Source: Minwuia thermotolerans
GTDB taxonomy: Bacteria; Pseudomonadota; Alphaproteobacteria; Minwuiales; Minwuiaceae
Direction: 5' to 3'
Assembly: GCF_002924445.1 (NCBI RefSeq)
Contig: NZ_PIGG01000010.1
Coordinates: forward strand, 124,001-188,000
Length of the DNA: 64,000 nucleotides
Shown: in pieces, positions 8,785-17,118 of the stretch
How positions within the stretch are numbered: position 1 is the first letter of the stretch
Layout: every line of letters begins with the position of its first letter
The notes under the pieces: model-generated
What the model saw: the letters and a program-made list of their open reading frames with translations, nothing else
The model's database searches: none
What the model was told of the DNA's origin: nothing
Made by a program: the position numbers and the translations under genes

Positions 8785-10262
8785 CGGTGGAGATGCAGAT
8801 ACTGCTGACGGTCGCCGTGCCGTTGATCGGCATGGTCGGCATCGCGCTGGCCGGACGCTGGCCGAACCTGCGCGAGGGCGTGACCCTGCTGACGGCCACG
8901 GTCAATGCGGTCAATGTCTGGACCATCCTGCCGGTCGTCCTGGAAGGCGGGCGGCCTGCGGTCAGCGTGATCGAGATCCTGCCCGGCCTGCCGCTGAAGT
9001 TCGAGGCGGAGCCGCTCGGCATGTTGTTCGCGGCGGTCGCGGCGACGCTCTGGATCGTCAATTCGATCTATTCGATCGGCTACATGCGCGGCAACAACGA
9101 AGTCCGCCAGACCCGCTTCTACGCCTGCTTCGCGCTGGCCATCGCCGGGGCCATGGGCGTCGCCTTCGCCGGAAACCTGCTGACGCTGTTCATCTTCTAC
9201 GAGGTGCTGACGCTCTCCACCTACCCGCTGGTGATCCACAAGGAGACCGAGGAAGCGCGCCGGGGCGGGCGCACCTATCTCGGCATCCTGATCGCCACGT
9301 CCATCGGCCTGCAGCTTCCGGCGATCATCTGGACCTGGCACCTGACGGGCACGCTGGACTTCGTCCCCGGCGGCACCCTGGCGGGCAAGGTGCAGGGGGT
9401 TTCCGCGGGCCTGCTGCTGGCGCTCTACATGTACGGCATCGGCAAGGCGGCGCTGATGCCCGTGCATCGCTGGCTGCCGGCAGCGATGGTCGCGCCGACC
9501 CCGGTCTCGGCGCTGCTGCATGCCGTCGCCGTGGTCAAGGCCGGCGTCTTCACGGTGCTGAAGGTGATCGTCTACATTTTCGGCCTGGACCTGATGTCGT
9601 CGGAGCCGATGACCAACTGGCTGGTCTACGCCGCCGCGATCACGCTGACGCTCGCCAGCCTGATCGCCATGCAGCAGGACAACCTGAAACGACGGCTGGC
9701 CTATTCGACGGTCAGCCAGCTTTCCTACGTCATCCTGGCGGGCGCGCTTGGCACGGCCATGGGCGTGGTCGGCGGCGGCATGCACATCGCCATGCACGCG
9801 GCCGGCAAGATCACGCTGTTCTTCTGCGCCGGCGCGATCTACGTCGCCGCCCACAAGAACGAAATTTCGGACATGAAGGGAATCGGCCGGGTCATGCCCG
9901 TGACCACCTTCTGCTTCATGATCGGGGCGCTGTCGGTGATCGGCCTGCCGCCCCTCGGCGGTTCGTGGTCGAAGATGCTGATCATGGTCGGCGCGGCGGA
10001 CGCCGGCTTCCAGATCATGATCGGCGTGCTGATCCTGAGTTCCCTGCTCAACGTCGCCTATCTGATGCCCGTGCCGCTGCGCGGTTTCATGTTCCGCCCG
10101 CCCGACGCTGGCGATGGCCCGGTCAAAGTCAGGGAGGCGCCCCTGCCCTGCCTGATCGCCATCGTCATCACCTCGGCACTGTGCGTCGTGCTGTTCTTCG
10201 GCGCGGGCGAGATCTACGACATGCTGCTGCCGATCACCGAACCCGGGGGAGGCCGGCGATGA
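8781..10262 (+). CDS. NuoL/MrpA-like proton-conducting subunit, channel 2
   Basis: 493 residues, about 14 membrane helices. The segment MPVHRWLPAAMVAPTPVSAL followed by LHAVAVVKAGVF is a NuoL/MrpA signature rather than an MrpD one, so this is likely the N-terminal, ion-pumping part of a split MrpA whose C-terminal part is at 5854-6429. The channel glutamate (FYEVLTLSTYP) and lysines (YGIGKAAL, VVKAG) are kept. The GTG at 8781 is chosen because it makes a GTGA overlap with mrpD like the other junctions in this operon; an ATG at 8793 is possible. It ends in an ATGA overlap with the small protein gene. Confidence 0.85.
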   Translation: MTVEMQILLTVAVPLIGMVGIALAGRWPNLREGVTLLTATVNAVNVWTILPVVLEGGRPAVSVIEILPGLPLKFEAEPLGMLFAAVAATLWIVNSIYSIGYMRGNNEVRQTRFYACFALAIAGAMGVAFAGNLLTLFIFYEVLTLSTYPLVIHKETEEARRGGRTYLGILIATSIGLQLPAIIWTWHLTGTLDFVPGGTLAGKVQGVSAGLLLALYMYGIGKAALMPVHRWLPAAMVAPTPVSALLHAVAVVKAGVFTVLKVIVYIFGLDLMSSEPMTNWLVYAAAITLTLASLIAMQQDNLKRRLAYSTVSQLSYVILAGALGTAMGVVGGGMHIAMHAAGKITLFFCAGAIYVAAHKNEISDMKGIGRVMPVTTFCFMIGALSVIGLPPLGGSWSKMLIMVGAADAGFQIMIGVLILSSLLNVAYLMPVPLRGFMFRPPDAGDGPVKVREAPLPCLIAIVITSALCVVLFFGAGEIYDMLLPITEPGGGRR

Positions 10263-10498
10263 GCGGACGCACCCTCTACCGCATATTGCTCGCCCTCTGC
10301 GCCGCGCTGCTGCTGATCGACGTGGCCAACCTGGCGCTGCACTTCATCCACCATCATCCCAAGTTCGCGATCGAGGAGATCCCGAACTTCTACGGCTTTT
10401 ACGGTCTCGCCGGCGGCGTGGTGCTGGCGCTGCTGGCGGAGCGGATCGGCAACGCACTGACGCGCGGGGAGGGCTACTACGACGATGACGTGGGCTGA
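10259..10498 (+). CDS. Small two-helix membrane protein of the Mrp operon
   Basis: 79 residues, not recognised. Two predicted membrane helices (about 7-29 and 45-62) flank a hydrophilic loop with HFIHHHPKFAIEEIPNFYGFYG; the tail ends in YYDDDVG. The histidine cluster and the EEIPNFYGFYG loop suggest a conserved function rather than chance. It overlaps the NuoL-like gene upstream (ATGA) and the third channel gene by 14 bases, so it is translated with the antiporter and is probably an accessory subunit. Similar loops occur in small proteins annotated as membrane proteins near antiporters, but I cannot name a family. Confidence 0.75.
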   Translation: MSGRTLYRILLALCAALLLIDVANLALHFIHHHPKFAIEEIPNFYGFYGLAGGVVLALLAERIGNALTRGEGYYDDDVG

Positions 10499-12188
10499 CC
10501 TGCCGCCGGGCCTGGTGCTGATCCTGGGCGGCGTCCTCGCCGCCGTCCTGCCGCATGCGCTGCGCAAGGCGCTGATGCTCGCCCTGCCGCTCGCCGGGCT
10601 GGCGCACATCCTGGCGCTGCCGGCAGGCGGGCATGCGGAGATGATGCTGTTCGGCATCGACCTGGTCGGCAGCCGCGTCGACGGCCTCGCCCTCGTCTTC
10701 GGCGGTATCTTCTATGTCGCCGCCTTCCTCGCCGCGGTCTTCCACCTGCACGTCCGCGACCGCATGCAGGATGTCGCGGCCATGGTCTATGCCGGCGCGG
10801 CGGTGGGCGCGGTATTCGCCGGCGACCTGGCGACGCTGTTCGTCTACTGGGAGCTTACGGCCATTGCCTCCGTGTTCCTGGTCTTCGCCGGCCGCACCGA
10901 CGCCGCCTATCGCGCGGGCATCCGCTATCTGCTGGTACAGATCACCTCGGGCGTGCTGCTGATGGGCGGGCTGGTGCTCCACTGGCGCGCGACCGGCTCG
11001 GTCGCCTTCGACGACATCGGCCTTGGCTCGGCCGGCGCGGTGATGATCTTCCTCGCCTTCGCCATCAAGTGCGGCTTCCCGCTGCTGCACGGCTGGATCG
11101 CCGACGCCTATCCGCGCGCCAGCATCACCGGCGCGGTCTTCCTCTCCGCCTTCACCACCAAGCTCGCCGTCTATGCGCTGGCCCGCGGCTTTCCGGGCAC
11201 TGAACTGCTGATCTGGATCGGCGCGGCGATGGGCATTCTGTTGGCGCTGCTGGCGCTGAAGGCGACCGACATCCGCCGCATCCTGGCCTACAGCCTGAAC
11301 AGCCAGCTCGGCATCATGGTCGCCGGGGTCGGCATCGGCACGCCGCTGGCGCTGGACGGCGTCGCCGCCCACGCCGTGGTCTCCATCCTCTATACGGCGC
11401 TGCTGTTCATGGCCGCCGGCGTCGTGCTGCACCGCACCGGCCGCTCGGAGGCCAGCGCACTCGGCGGGCTGGCCACGCGCATGCCCTGGACGCTCGCCGC
11501 CACGCTGGTGGCCGCGGCGACGATCTCCGCCCTGCCGCTGACCGGCGCCTTCGTCTCCAAATCGCCGATCCTGACCGCCGCCGGATCCGAAAGCGGCTGG
11601 CTGGCCTGGAGCCTGTTGCTGCTCGGCGCGGTCGGCGCCATCGCCCATACGGGTCTGCGCCTGCCCTGGCTGATCTTCGCCGGCCGGCGTGAGGGGCCCG
11701 TGGAGATCCGGCAGCCCGCGCCTGCGAACATGTACGCCGCGATGGCCGGAAGCGCGGCGCTCTGCATCGCCATCGGCCTTGTCCCGGGTCTCTATTACGG
11801 CTGGATGCCGAACGCCTCCGATTACGAGGTCTACTCTGCCAGCCACGTGCTGACCCAGCTCCAGCTCGTCGCCTTCGCCGCGCTGGGCTTCGTCTGGCTG
11901 GTCCGCTCGGACCTGCTGTCACGGCCCGCCGCTCCGGAGACACTGCTGGACGCCGACTGGTTCTACCGGCGCGGGCTGCAGGACGTCTGGCGGAAGACCG
12001 TCGAATGGGGCGGCGAGATCGGCCGCGCCGGCCGCGGCGGCCTGCACGGCTGGGTCCAGGCGGTCATCCTGACCAGCCGCCGCCTGGCTGGGCCGGACGG
12101 GCCGCTCGGCCGTGCGGTCACGCCGGGTACGGCCGTGCTCTGGCTCACCGCCATGCTGGGACTCTATCTCGTGGTATTCTACACCTGA
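10485..12188 (+). CDS. Proton-conducting transporter, MrpD-like, channel 3
   Basis: 567 residues with about 14 helices plus an extended C-terminal region and a last helix (about 548-566). The channel glutamate (VYWELTAIASVFLVFAG) and lysines (FAIKCGFPLLHGWIADAYP, AFTTKLAVYAL) are intact, so it looks competent for ion translocation. ATDIRRILAYSLNSQLGIMV is the usual helix-10 to 12 region. It is the third antiporter-channel paralogue in this operon. The 14-base overlap with the small protein and the TGATG junction with the phosphatase gene fix its limits. Confidence 0.85.
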   Translation: MTWADLPPGLVLILGGVLAAVLPHALRKALMLALPLAGLAHILALPAGGHAEMMLFGIDLVGSRVDGLALVFGGIFYVAAFLAAVFHLHVRDRMQDVAAMVYAGAAVGAVFAGDLATLFVYWELTAIASVFLVFAGRTDAAYRAGIRYLLVQITSGVLLMGGLVLHWRATGSVAFDDIGLGSAGAVMIFLAFAIKCGFPLLHGWIADAYPRASITGAVFLSAFTTKLAVYALARGFPGTELLIWIGAAMGILLALLALKATDIRRILAYSLNSQLGIMVAGVGIGTPLALDGVAAHAVVSILYTALLFMAAGVVLHRTGRSEASALGGLATRMPWTLAATLVAAATISALPLTGAFVSKSPILTAAGSESGWLAWSLLLLGAVGAIAHTGLRLPWLIFAGRREGPVEIRQPAPANMYAAMAGSAALCIAIGLVPGLYYGWMPNASDYEVYSASHVLTQLQLVAFAALGFVWLVRSDLLSRPAAPETLLDADWFYRRGLQDVWRKTVEWGGEIGRAGRGGLHGWVQAVILTSRRLAGPDGPLGRAVTPGTAVLWLTAMLGLYLVVFYT

Positions 12189-12739
12189 TGCCGAAGACCG
12201 TTCACCTGATCCGCCACGGCCAGTCCACCTTCAACGCCCACATGTCGCTGACGGGGGTGGACCCGATGACCTTCGACGCGCCGCTCAGCCCGAAGGGCGA
12301 ACTGCAGGTCGAGACCCTGCGCGAGGCGATGTCCGCCCGGCCCGTGGACCTGGTGGTGACCACGCCCTTCACCCGCGCGATCCAGACCAGCCTCGGCGCG
12401 TTCGGGCAGCGCGGCCTGCCGCTGGTGGTGGAGGCGATGCACCGCGAGCATCTGGCGGCCAGCTGCGACGTCGGCCGCTCGCCCGCCATTCTGGCGCGCG
12501 ACTTCCCGGAACTGGACTTCGACCACCTGAACGATCCCTGGTGGTATCACCGCGACGATCACGACGGACCCTTCGCCGAGGAGCCGCAGGATCACGTCAT
12601 GGACCGCGTCCACCGCTTCAAGGGCTGGCTCGCCAGCCGGCCCGAGCGCCACATCGCGGTGGTCGGCCACGGCACCTTCTTCTGGATGCTGACCGGCCGC
12701 TTCCTCAACAATGCCGAGGTCGCGACCCTGGAAATGTAG
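12188..12739 (+). CDS. Histidine phosphatase superfamily (phosphoglycerate-mutase-like) protein
   Basis: 183 residues. The catalytic LIRHGQSTFN motif starts at residue 7 (His10 would be phosphorylated), a second conserved region VVTTPFTRAIQT follows, and the second catalytic histidine is in AVVGHGTFFWML near residue 160. Members dephosphorylate sugars, nucleotides or proteins; the substrate cannot be read from the sequence. Its start is fused to the stop of the antiporter gene (TGATG), so it is co-transcribed with the Mrp operon, although no functional link is known. Confidence 0.8.
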   Translation: MPKTVHLIRHGQSTFNAHMSLTGVDPMTFDAPLSPKGELQVETLREAMSARPVDLVVTTPFTRAIQTSLGAFGQRGLPLVVEAMHREHLAASCDVGRSPAILARDFPELDFDHLNDPWWYHRDDHDGPFAEEPQDHVMDRVHRFKGWLASRPERHIAVVGHGTFFWMLTGRFLNNAEVATLEM

Positions 12740-12764
12740 AAGGCCTCGGCCTCCGGCAGCGGGC

Positions 12765-13940
12765 CTATTCGTTCAGGATCGTACAGTTCTCGCGCGCGCA
12801 CTCTGTCAGGGCCGCCTGCGCGGCGTCGCTCCATTCGTCCTCCGGGGCGTCCGCGGCCAGATAGCCCTTCCGCTTCAGCACGCTGATGTAAACGGACTTG
12901 TAGACCCAGTGGTTGTCGGCGAGCCGCCGGTGCGTCGCCACCGCCGCATCGATATCGCCCTTCGCCGCGTGGATACGCGCGAGCACGTAGACGCCAACAC
13001 CGTCCGCCGGGTCGAGCCTGAGGTTCTCTTCCGCATGGAACAAGGCCTTGTCGAAATCGCGGACCTCCTCCGGCCCGAAGGCGCGGAACTGCGCCAGCAT
13101 GAAATGAGCCGCCGATACCGATGGATCGTGGCTGACGACATCCTCATAGGCCGCGACGGCCGCGGGGCCATCGTTCAAATCCGCATAGGCTTCGGCTCTC
13201 TGGCCGTGGAGAAACGCGATATCCACGACCTCACCGATCGCATCCCCGGCTGCTGCGAGCGCCTCGTAGTTGGCGAGCGCCGCCCGGAGCCGGCCTTTAT
13301 GCTGCAGGGCGAGACCCAAGTTGAACCGCGTCAGGCTGTTGCCGGGCTGCAGATCGAGGGCCTTCTGGAAATCGGCGATGGCGCGGTCGTAACGCTCCTG
13401 CCGAAGAAAGACGGTGCCGCGGTTGTTGTAAGCGTCCATTCGTCCCGGTTCGGCCTCGATCGCCAAATCGTAGTCCGCGACAGCCTCGTGCAGCCGGCCC
13501 GCCTTGCGCTTCGCGAGGCCGCGATTGACCAACGCATCGTAGTCGCCTGGACGCAACTCGAGCGCCCGGTCCAGATCGATGATGGCTTCGTCATAGGCGC
13601 CGATCTCATCCAGCGCATAGGCGGATTCGTAGTACGCCGCGGCGCGTATGTCGGGATCGGTCGCATGATGGGCGAGAACGCTGCAGAAGGCCGAATCCAG
13701 CGCCCAGGAGTTGTAGGGCTCGGTCTGATCGGGGCATTGCTCTATCAGATCGTCGACCGTGATGGTTGCGGAAGGATGGGCGCCGAGCGCGATGGACACA
13801 CCGCAATAGGATTTCTGCAACCGTGTCGGAAGCCCGTCATCCTCGCATCGCTGCTGCAGCACTTCGCCGGTGAGCGGCGACTCCGCCTCCGCTCGAACGG
13901 CGCCGAAAACCAGCACCGCACCCAGAACAATCGCCCGCAT
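12765..13940 (-). CDS. Exported tetratricopeptide-repeat protein
   Basis: 391 residues. A signal peptide (MRAIVLGAVLVFGAVRAEA, then ES) is followed by a cysteine-containing region and at least four TPR units from about residue 105, for example YDEAIIDLDRALELRPGDYDA and YDRAIADFQKALDLQPGN. Four or five cysteines outside the repeats may form disulfides, fitting a periplasmic location. TPR proteins scaffold protein complexes; the partner is unknown. The ATG at 13940 is preceded by GGAGGCGGAG and gives the signal peptide; an upstream start at 14000 would bury it. It converges with the phosphatase gene. Confidence 0.75.
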   Translation of the reverse strand: MRAIVLGAVLVFGAVRAEAESPLTGEVLQQRCEDDGLPTRLQKSYCGVSIALGAHPSATITVDDLIEQCPDQTEPYNSWALDSAFCSVLAHHATDPDIRAAAYYESAYALDEIGAYDEAIIDLDRALELRPGDYDALVNRGLAKRKAGRLHEAVADYDLAIEAEPGRMDAYNNRGTVFLRQERYDRAIADFQKALDLQPGNSLTRFNLGLALQHKGRLRAALANYEALAAAGDAIGEVVDIAFLHGQRAEAYADLNDGPAAVAAYEDVVSHDPSVSAAHFMLAQFRAFGPEEVRDFDKALFHAEENLRLDPADGVGVYVLARIHAAKGDIDAAVATHRRLADNHWVYKSVYISVLKRKGYLAADAPEDEWSDAAQAALTECARENCTILNE

Positions 13941-14010
13941 CGCTCCGCCTCCCACAACCCTGGATGGCTGCAGGAAATCACATGCACGCGAACAAATCAA
14001 GATCGGAGGA

Positions 14011-15402
14011 TCAGGCGGCCTGGCGCAGGCCCTCCTTCGTCACCCAGTGCTCGGTGTCGTCGAGGGCCTTCTCGAAGCGGTCGAACATCTCGTTGATCTC
14101 GGCTTCGGTGATGACCAGCGGCGGGCAGAAGCCCAGCGAATCCGTCATCGCCCGGGTGATGAGACCGTGCCTGACCGCGAATTCCGAGCAGTTCGCGCCG
14201 ACCATCTTCTTCGGGTCGAAGGCCCGCTTCGTGGCCTTGTCGGCGACCAGTTCCACCGCGCCGACGAGGCCGACGCCGCGAACGTCGCCGACCAGCGGGT
14301 GATCGCCCAGCTTGCGCAGGCGCCGCTGCATCACCGGCATGACCTCGCGGACATGCTCCAGGATACGCCGCTCCTCCATCAGCTCCAGCGTGCGCACGGC
14401 GACCGCCGCGCAGACCGGATGGGCCGAATAAGTGAAGCCATGGGCGAAGGTGCCGATCTTCTTCGACTGCTCGATCATGGCGTCGTGGATGCGGTCGTTG
14501 ACCATCACGCCGGAGATCGGCAGATAGGCCGAGGAGAGCTGCTTGGCGCAGGAGACGGAATCCGGCTCGATGTCGTAGGTCTCGCAGCCCCACATGTTGC
14601 CCGTCCGGCCGAAGCCGCAGATCACCTCGTCGGCGATCATCATGATGTCGTATTTCTTCAGCACGGCCTGGATCTTCGGGAAGTAGCCCGCCGGCGGCAC
14701 CAGCACGCCGCCCGCGCCGCAGACCGGTTCGGCGATGAAGGCGGCGACCGTCTCCGGTCCCTCCTCCAGGATGCGCTGCTCGAGCAACTCGGCGAGGCGG
14801 GTCGAGTATTCCTCCTCGGTCTCGCCCGGCTCCATGCCGCGATAGGGATAGGCCATGTCCACATGGCCGATATTGGCGATGGGCAGGTCGAACTCGGCAT
14901 GGTTGGCCGGCAGTCCCGTCAGCGAGGCCGAGGCGATCGTGACGCCGTGATAGCCCTTGATGCGGGAGAGGATCTTCTTCTTCTCCGGCCGGCCGAGGGC
15001 GTTGTTGACGTACCACTGCAGCTTGACCTGGCTGTCGTTGGCCTCGGAGCCGGAATTGGCGAAGAAGACCTTCGACATGCCCTTCGGCGCGATCGCCAGC
15101 AGCTTCTCGGCCAGCTCGATGGAGGGCATCGAGCTCTTGTGGCCGAACTGGTGGTAGAAGGGCAGCTTGCGCATCTGCTCGACCGCCGCGTCGATCAGCG
15201 CCTCCTCGCCGAAGCCGAAGCTGGCGCACCAGAGGCCGGCCATGCCTTCGATGTATTCGTTGCCCTCGTCGTCCCAGACCATCACGCCCTTGCCGCGGTC
15301 GATGATCATCGGGCCCTTGGTCCGGTGCACGTCGAGATTGGTGTAGGGATGGATAATGCTTTCGATGTCGCGCGCGGACGGCGAATTGCCGATGTCGTTC
15401 AT
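14011..15402 (-). CDS. Class III (omega) aminotransferase, PLP-dependent
   Basis: 463 residues, typical of omega-amino acid:pyruvate or putrescine-type transaminases. Seen are WDDEGNEYIEGMAGLWC, the phosphate-binding FANSGSEAN near 114-122, the PLP-ring aspartate in ADEV (Asp258) and the Schiff-base lysine in SCAKQLSSAYLP (Lys287). These cytosolic enzymes move an amino group from an amine or omega-amino acid to pyruvate. The ATG at 15402 has GGAGG 9 bases upstream and matches the usual N-terminus; an upstream start would overlap the divergent pheA. Substrate is not resolved. Confidence 0.88.
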   Translation of the reverse strand: MNDIGNSPSARDIESIIHPYTNLDVHRTKGPMIIDRGKGVMVWDDEGNEYIEGMAGLWCASFGFGEEALIDAAVEQMRKLPFYHQFGHKSSMPSIELAEKLLAIAPKGMSKVFFANSGSEANDSQVKLQWYVNNALGRPEKKKILSRIKGYHGVTIASASLTGLPANHAEFDLPIANIGHVDMAYPYRGMEPGETEEEYSTRLAELLEQRILEEGPETVAAFIAEPVCGAGGVLVPPAGYFPKIQAVLKKYDIMMIADEVICGFGRTGNMWGCETYDIEPDSVSCAKQLSSAYLPISGVMVNDRIHDAMIEQSKKIGTFAHGFTYSAHPVCAAVAVRTLELMEERRILEHVREVMPVMQRRLRKLGDHPLVGDVRGVGLVGAVELVADKATKRAFDPKKMVGANCSEFAVRHGLITRAMTDSLGFCPPLVITEAEINEMFDRFEKALDDTEHWVTKEGLRQAA

Positions 15403-15589
15403 CTCTCGCCTCCAGGGGTAAGGTCGTCCGTTTCGGGCCGCGATCCTGCCAGAATACCGGCCCGCCGGCGACTGCTTTGATCGCGGACCCGTCGGCGCGG
15501 ACGCGCAGGCACCGTCCAAGCGGCTTGAAATGACCCGCGTTTTCTGCCCATTTCCCTCCGCCCGAAGCCTTCTGTGGACAAGCACGACC

Positions 15590-16441
15590 ATGAACATGAT
15601 CCCCTCCCCCAGGACCGTCGCCTTCCAGGGCGTCCCCGGCGCCTATTCGAACCTGGCCTGCCGGGAGGTCTTTCCGGAGGCGGAGGCGGTGCCATGCAAG
15701 ACCTTCGATGCCGCCTTCGAGGCGGTGCGCAATGGCGACACCGATGTCGGCATGATCCCGATCGAGAACTCGCTGGGCGGCCGCGTCGCCGACATCCACT
15801 CACTGATCCCGAAGTCCGGCCTCTACATGGTCGGCGAACACTTCCAGCGCGTCGAGCACATGCTGCTGGCGCCGAAGGGCGCGACGCTGGAAGGCCTGAA
15901 GCGCGTCTACAGCCACGAGCAGGCGCTGGCCCAGTGCCGGGACCTGATCGCCAATCTGGGCCTGGAAGCGGTGGTCCATGCGGATACCGCCGGCTCGGCG
16001 CAGGAGGTCGCGGAGCGCGGCGACCCGGCGGAGGCAGCGATTGCCTCCAGTCTCGCCGCCGAGATCTACGGACTCGAGCCCCTGCGCAGCCGTGTCGAGG
16101 ACAAGATCGGCAACACCACCCGCTTCATCGTCATGGCGCGCCAGCGTATGGATCCGCCGCCGACCGACCCGGCGATCACCAGCCTGCTGTTTCAGGTGCG
16201 CAGCGTGCCGGCCGCGCTCTACAAGGCGCTGGGCGGTTTCGCGACCAACGGCGTCAACGTGGTCAAGCTGGAGAGCTACATCGTCGACATGAGCTTCACG
16301 GTGGCCCAGTTCTACGCCGAAATCGAGGGCCATCCGGCGATGCGCGAGGTCGATCGCGCTCTGGAGGAGGTCCGTTTCTTCTCAACCAGTGTGAAGGAAC
16401 TCGGCGTCTATCCTGCACATCCCTTCCGCCGCCAGGGATAG
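15590..16441 (+). CDS. pheA: Prephenate dehydratase
   Basis: 283 residues: a prephenate dehydratase domain followed by an ACT regulatory domain, with no chorismate mutase. It converts prephenate to phenylpyruvate in phenylalanine synthesis. Seen are VAFQGVPGAYSN at the N-terminus, IPIENSLGGRV, the catalytic TTRF motif at 176-179 and an ACT domain from about 197 (LLFQVRSVPAALYKAL, KLESYIVD), which binds phenylalanine for feedback control. Start choice between 15590, 15596 and 15530 is uncertain because no clear Shine-Dalgarno is seen. It is divergent from the transaminase; a PAS protein follows 12 bases after its stop. Confidence 0.9.
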   Translation: MNMIPSPRTVAFQGVPGAYSNLACREVFPEAEAVPCKTFDAAFEAVRNGDTDVGMIPIENSLGGRVADIHSLIPKSGLYMVGEHFQRVEHMLLAPKGATLEGLKRVYSHEQALAQCRDLIANLGLEAVVHADTAGSAQEVAERGDPAEAAIASSLAAEIYGLEPLRSRVEDKIGNTTRFIVMARQRMDPPPTDPAITSLLFQVRSVPAALYKALGGFATNGVNVVKLESYIVDMSFTVAQFYAEIEGHPAMREVDRALEEVRFFSTSVKELGVYPAHPFRRQG

Positions 16442-16453
16442 CAGCGGAGACAC

Positions 16454-17011
16454 ATGCATCTGCAGCCGGAGATATTCGTATCGGAGAAGGCCCGGACGCT
16501 GTTCGAGTACTGGCTGTCCCTGGCCCCGCCCGGCCATCCGCCGCGCCGGCGCGACTTCGATCCGGCTGCGGTGCCGGACCTGTTGCCCGAAATCCTGATG
16601 GTGCGGCCGACCGATGACGGCGATTTCAGGATTTCTCTGCTCGGTACCGCCCAGCGCGAGGCCTTCGGCGAGGAACTGACCGGCGAGAGCATCTTCGCGC
16701 GGATCGGCCGGCGGGAGGCAGAGCGCCTCCGGCAGATCCAGACCGAGGCGCTGACCGGGCGCAGCGGCTTCGTCACCCTGCGCCAGTTCTATCGCGACAA
16801 CGGCAAGCACTGGACGGTGCAGGGCCTGGCATTGCCCATGCTGGGCGAGGACGGGATCGTCAGCCGCAACCTCGCCGGCTTCTTCTCCCTGACGGCGGCG
16901 GAATTCGGCGAACGGCGCGGCGCCGGCCTGGACGTGGACCGGACCACCCTGCAGGGCGCCTGGCGCTATGACATCGCCCGCGGCACCTTCGCCGTCGCCC
17001 GCCTGGACTGA
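16454..17011 (+). CDS. PAS_5-family protein
   Basis: 185 residues, resembling the alphaproteobacterial PAS_5 (PF07310) family: a single PAS-like domain with no attached kinase or cyclase. Typical features are FEYWLSLAPPGHPPRRRDFDPAAVPDLLPEI spread over the first 50 residues (only the general pattern is used here), then a compact alpha/beta domain and a LAGFFSLTA strand. Proteins of this kind may sense small ligands, but targets are unknown. It follows pheA closely and is likely in the same transcript. Confidence 0.7.
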   Translation: MHLQPEIFVSEKARTLFEYWLSLAPPGHPPRRRDFDPAAVPDLLPEILMVRPTDDGDFRISLLGTAQREAFGEELTGESIFARIGRREAERLRQIQTEALTGRSGFVTLRQFYRDNGKHWTVQGLALPMLGEDGIVSRNLAGFFSLTAAEFGERRGAGLDVDRTTLQGAWRYDIARGTFAVARLD

Positions 17012-17118
17012 GGCGCGCTTCATCCGTTCCTGATTGCGCGCCTTTCCCGCATTCCGCCCGCGGCGGCCTTGTGATAGCTAACGGGAAAGCACGAAGACGC
17101 ACCGGGGAGGGTGAACCG

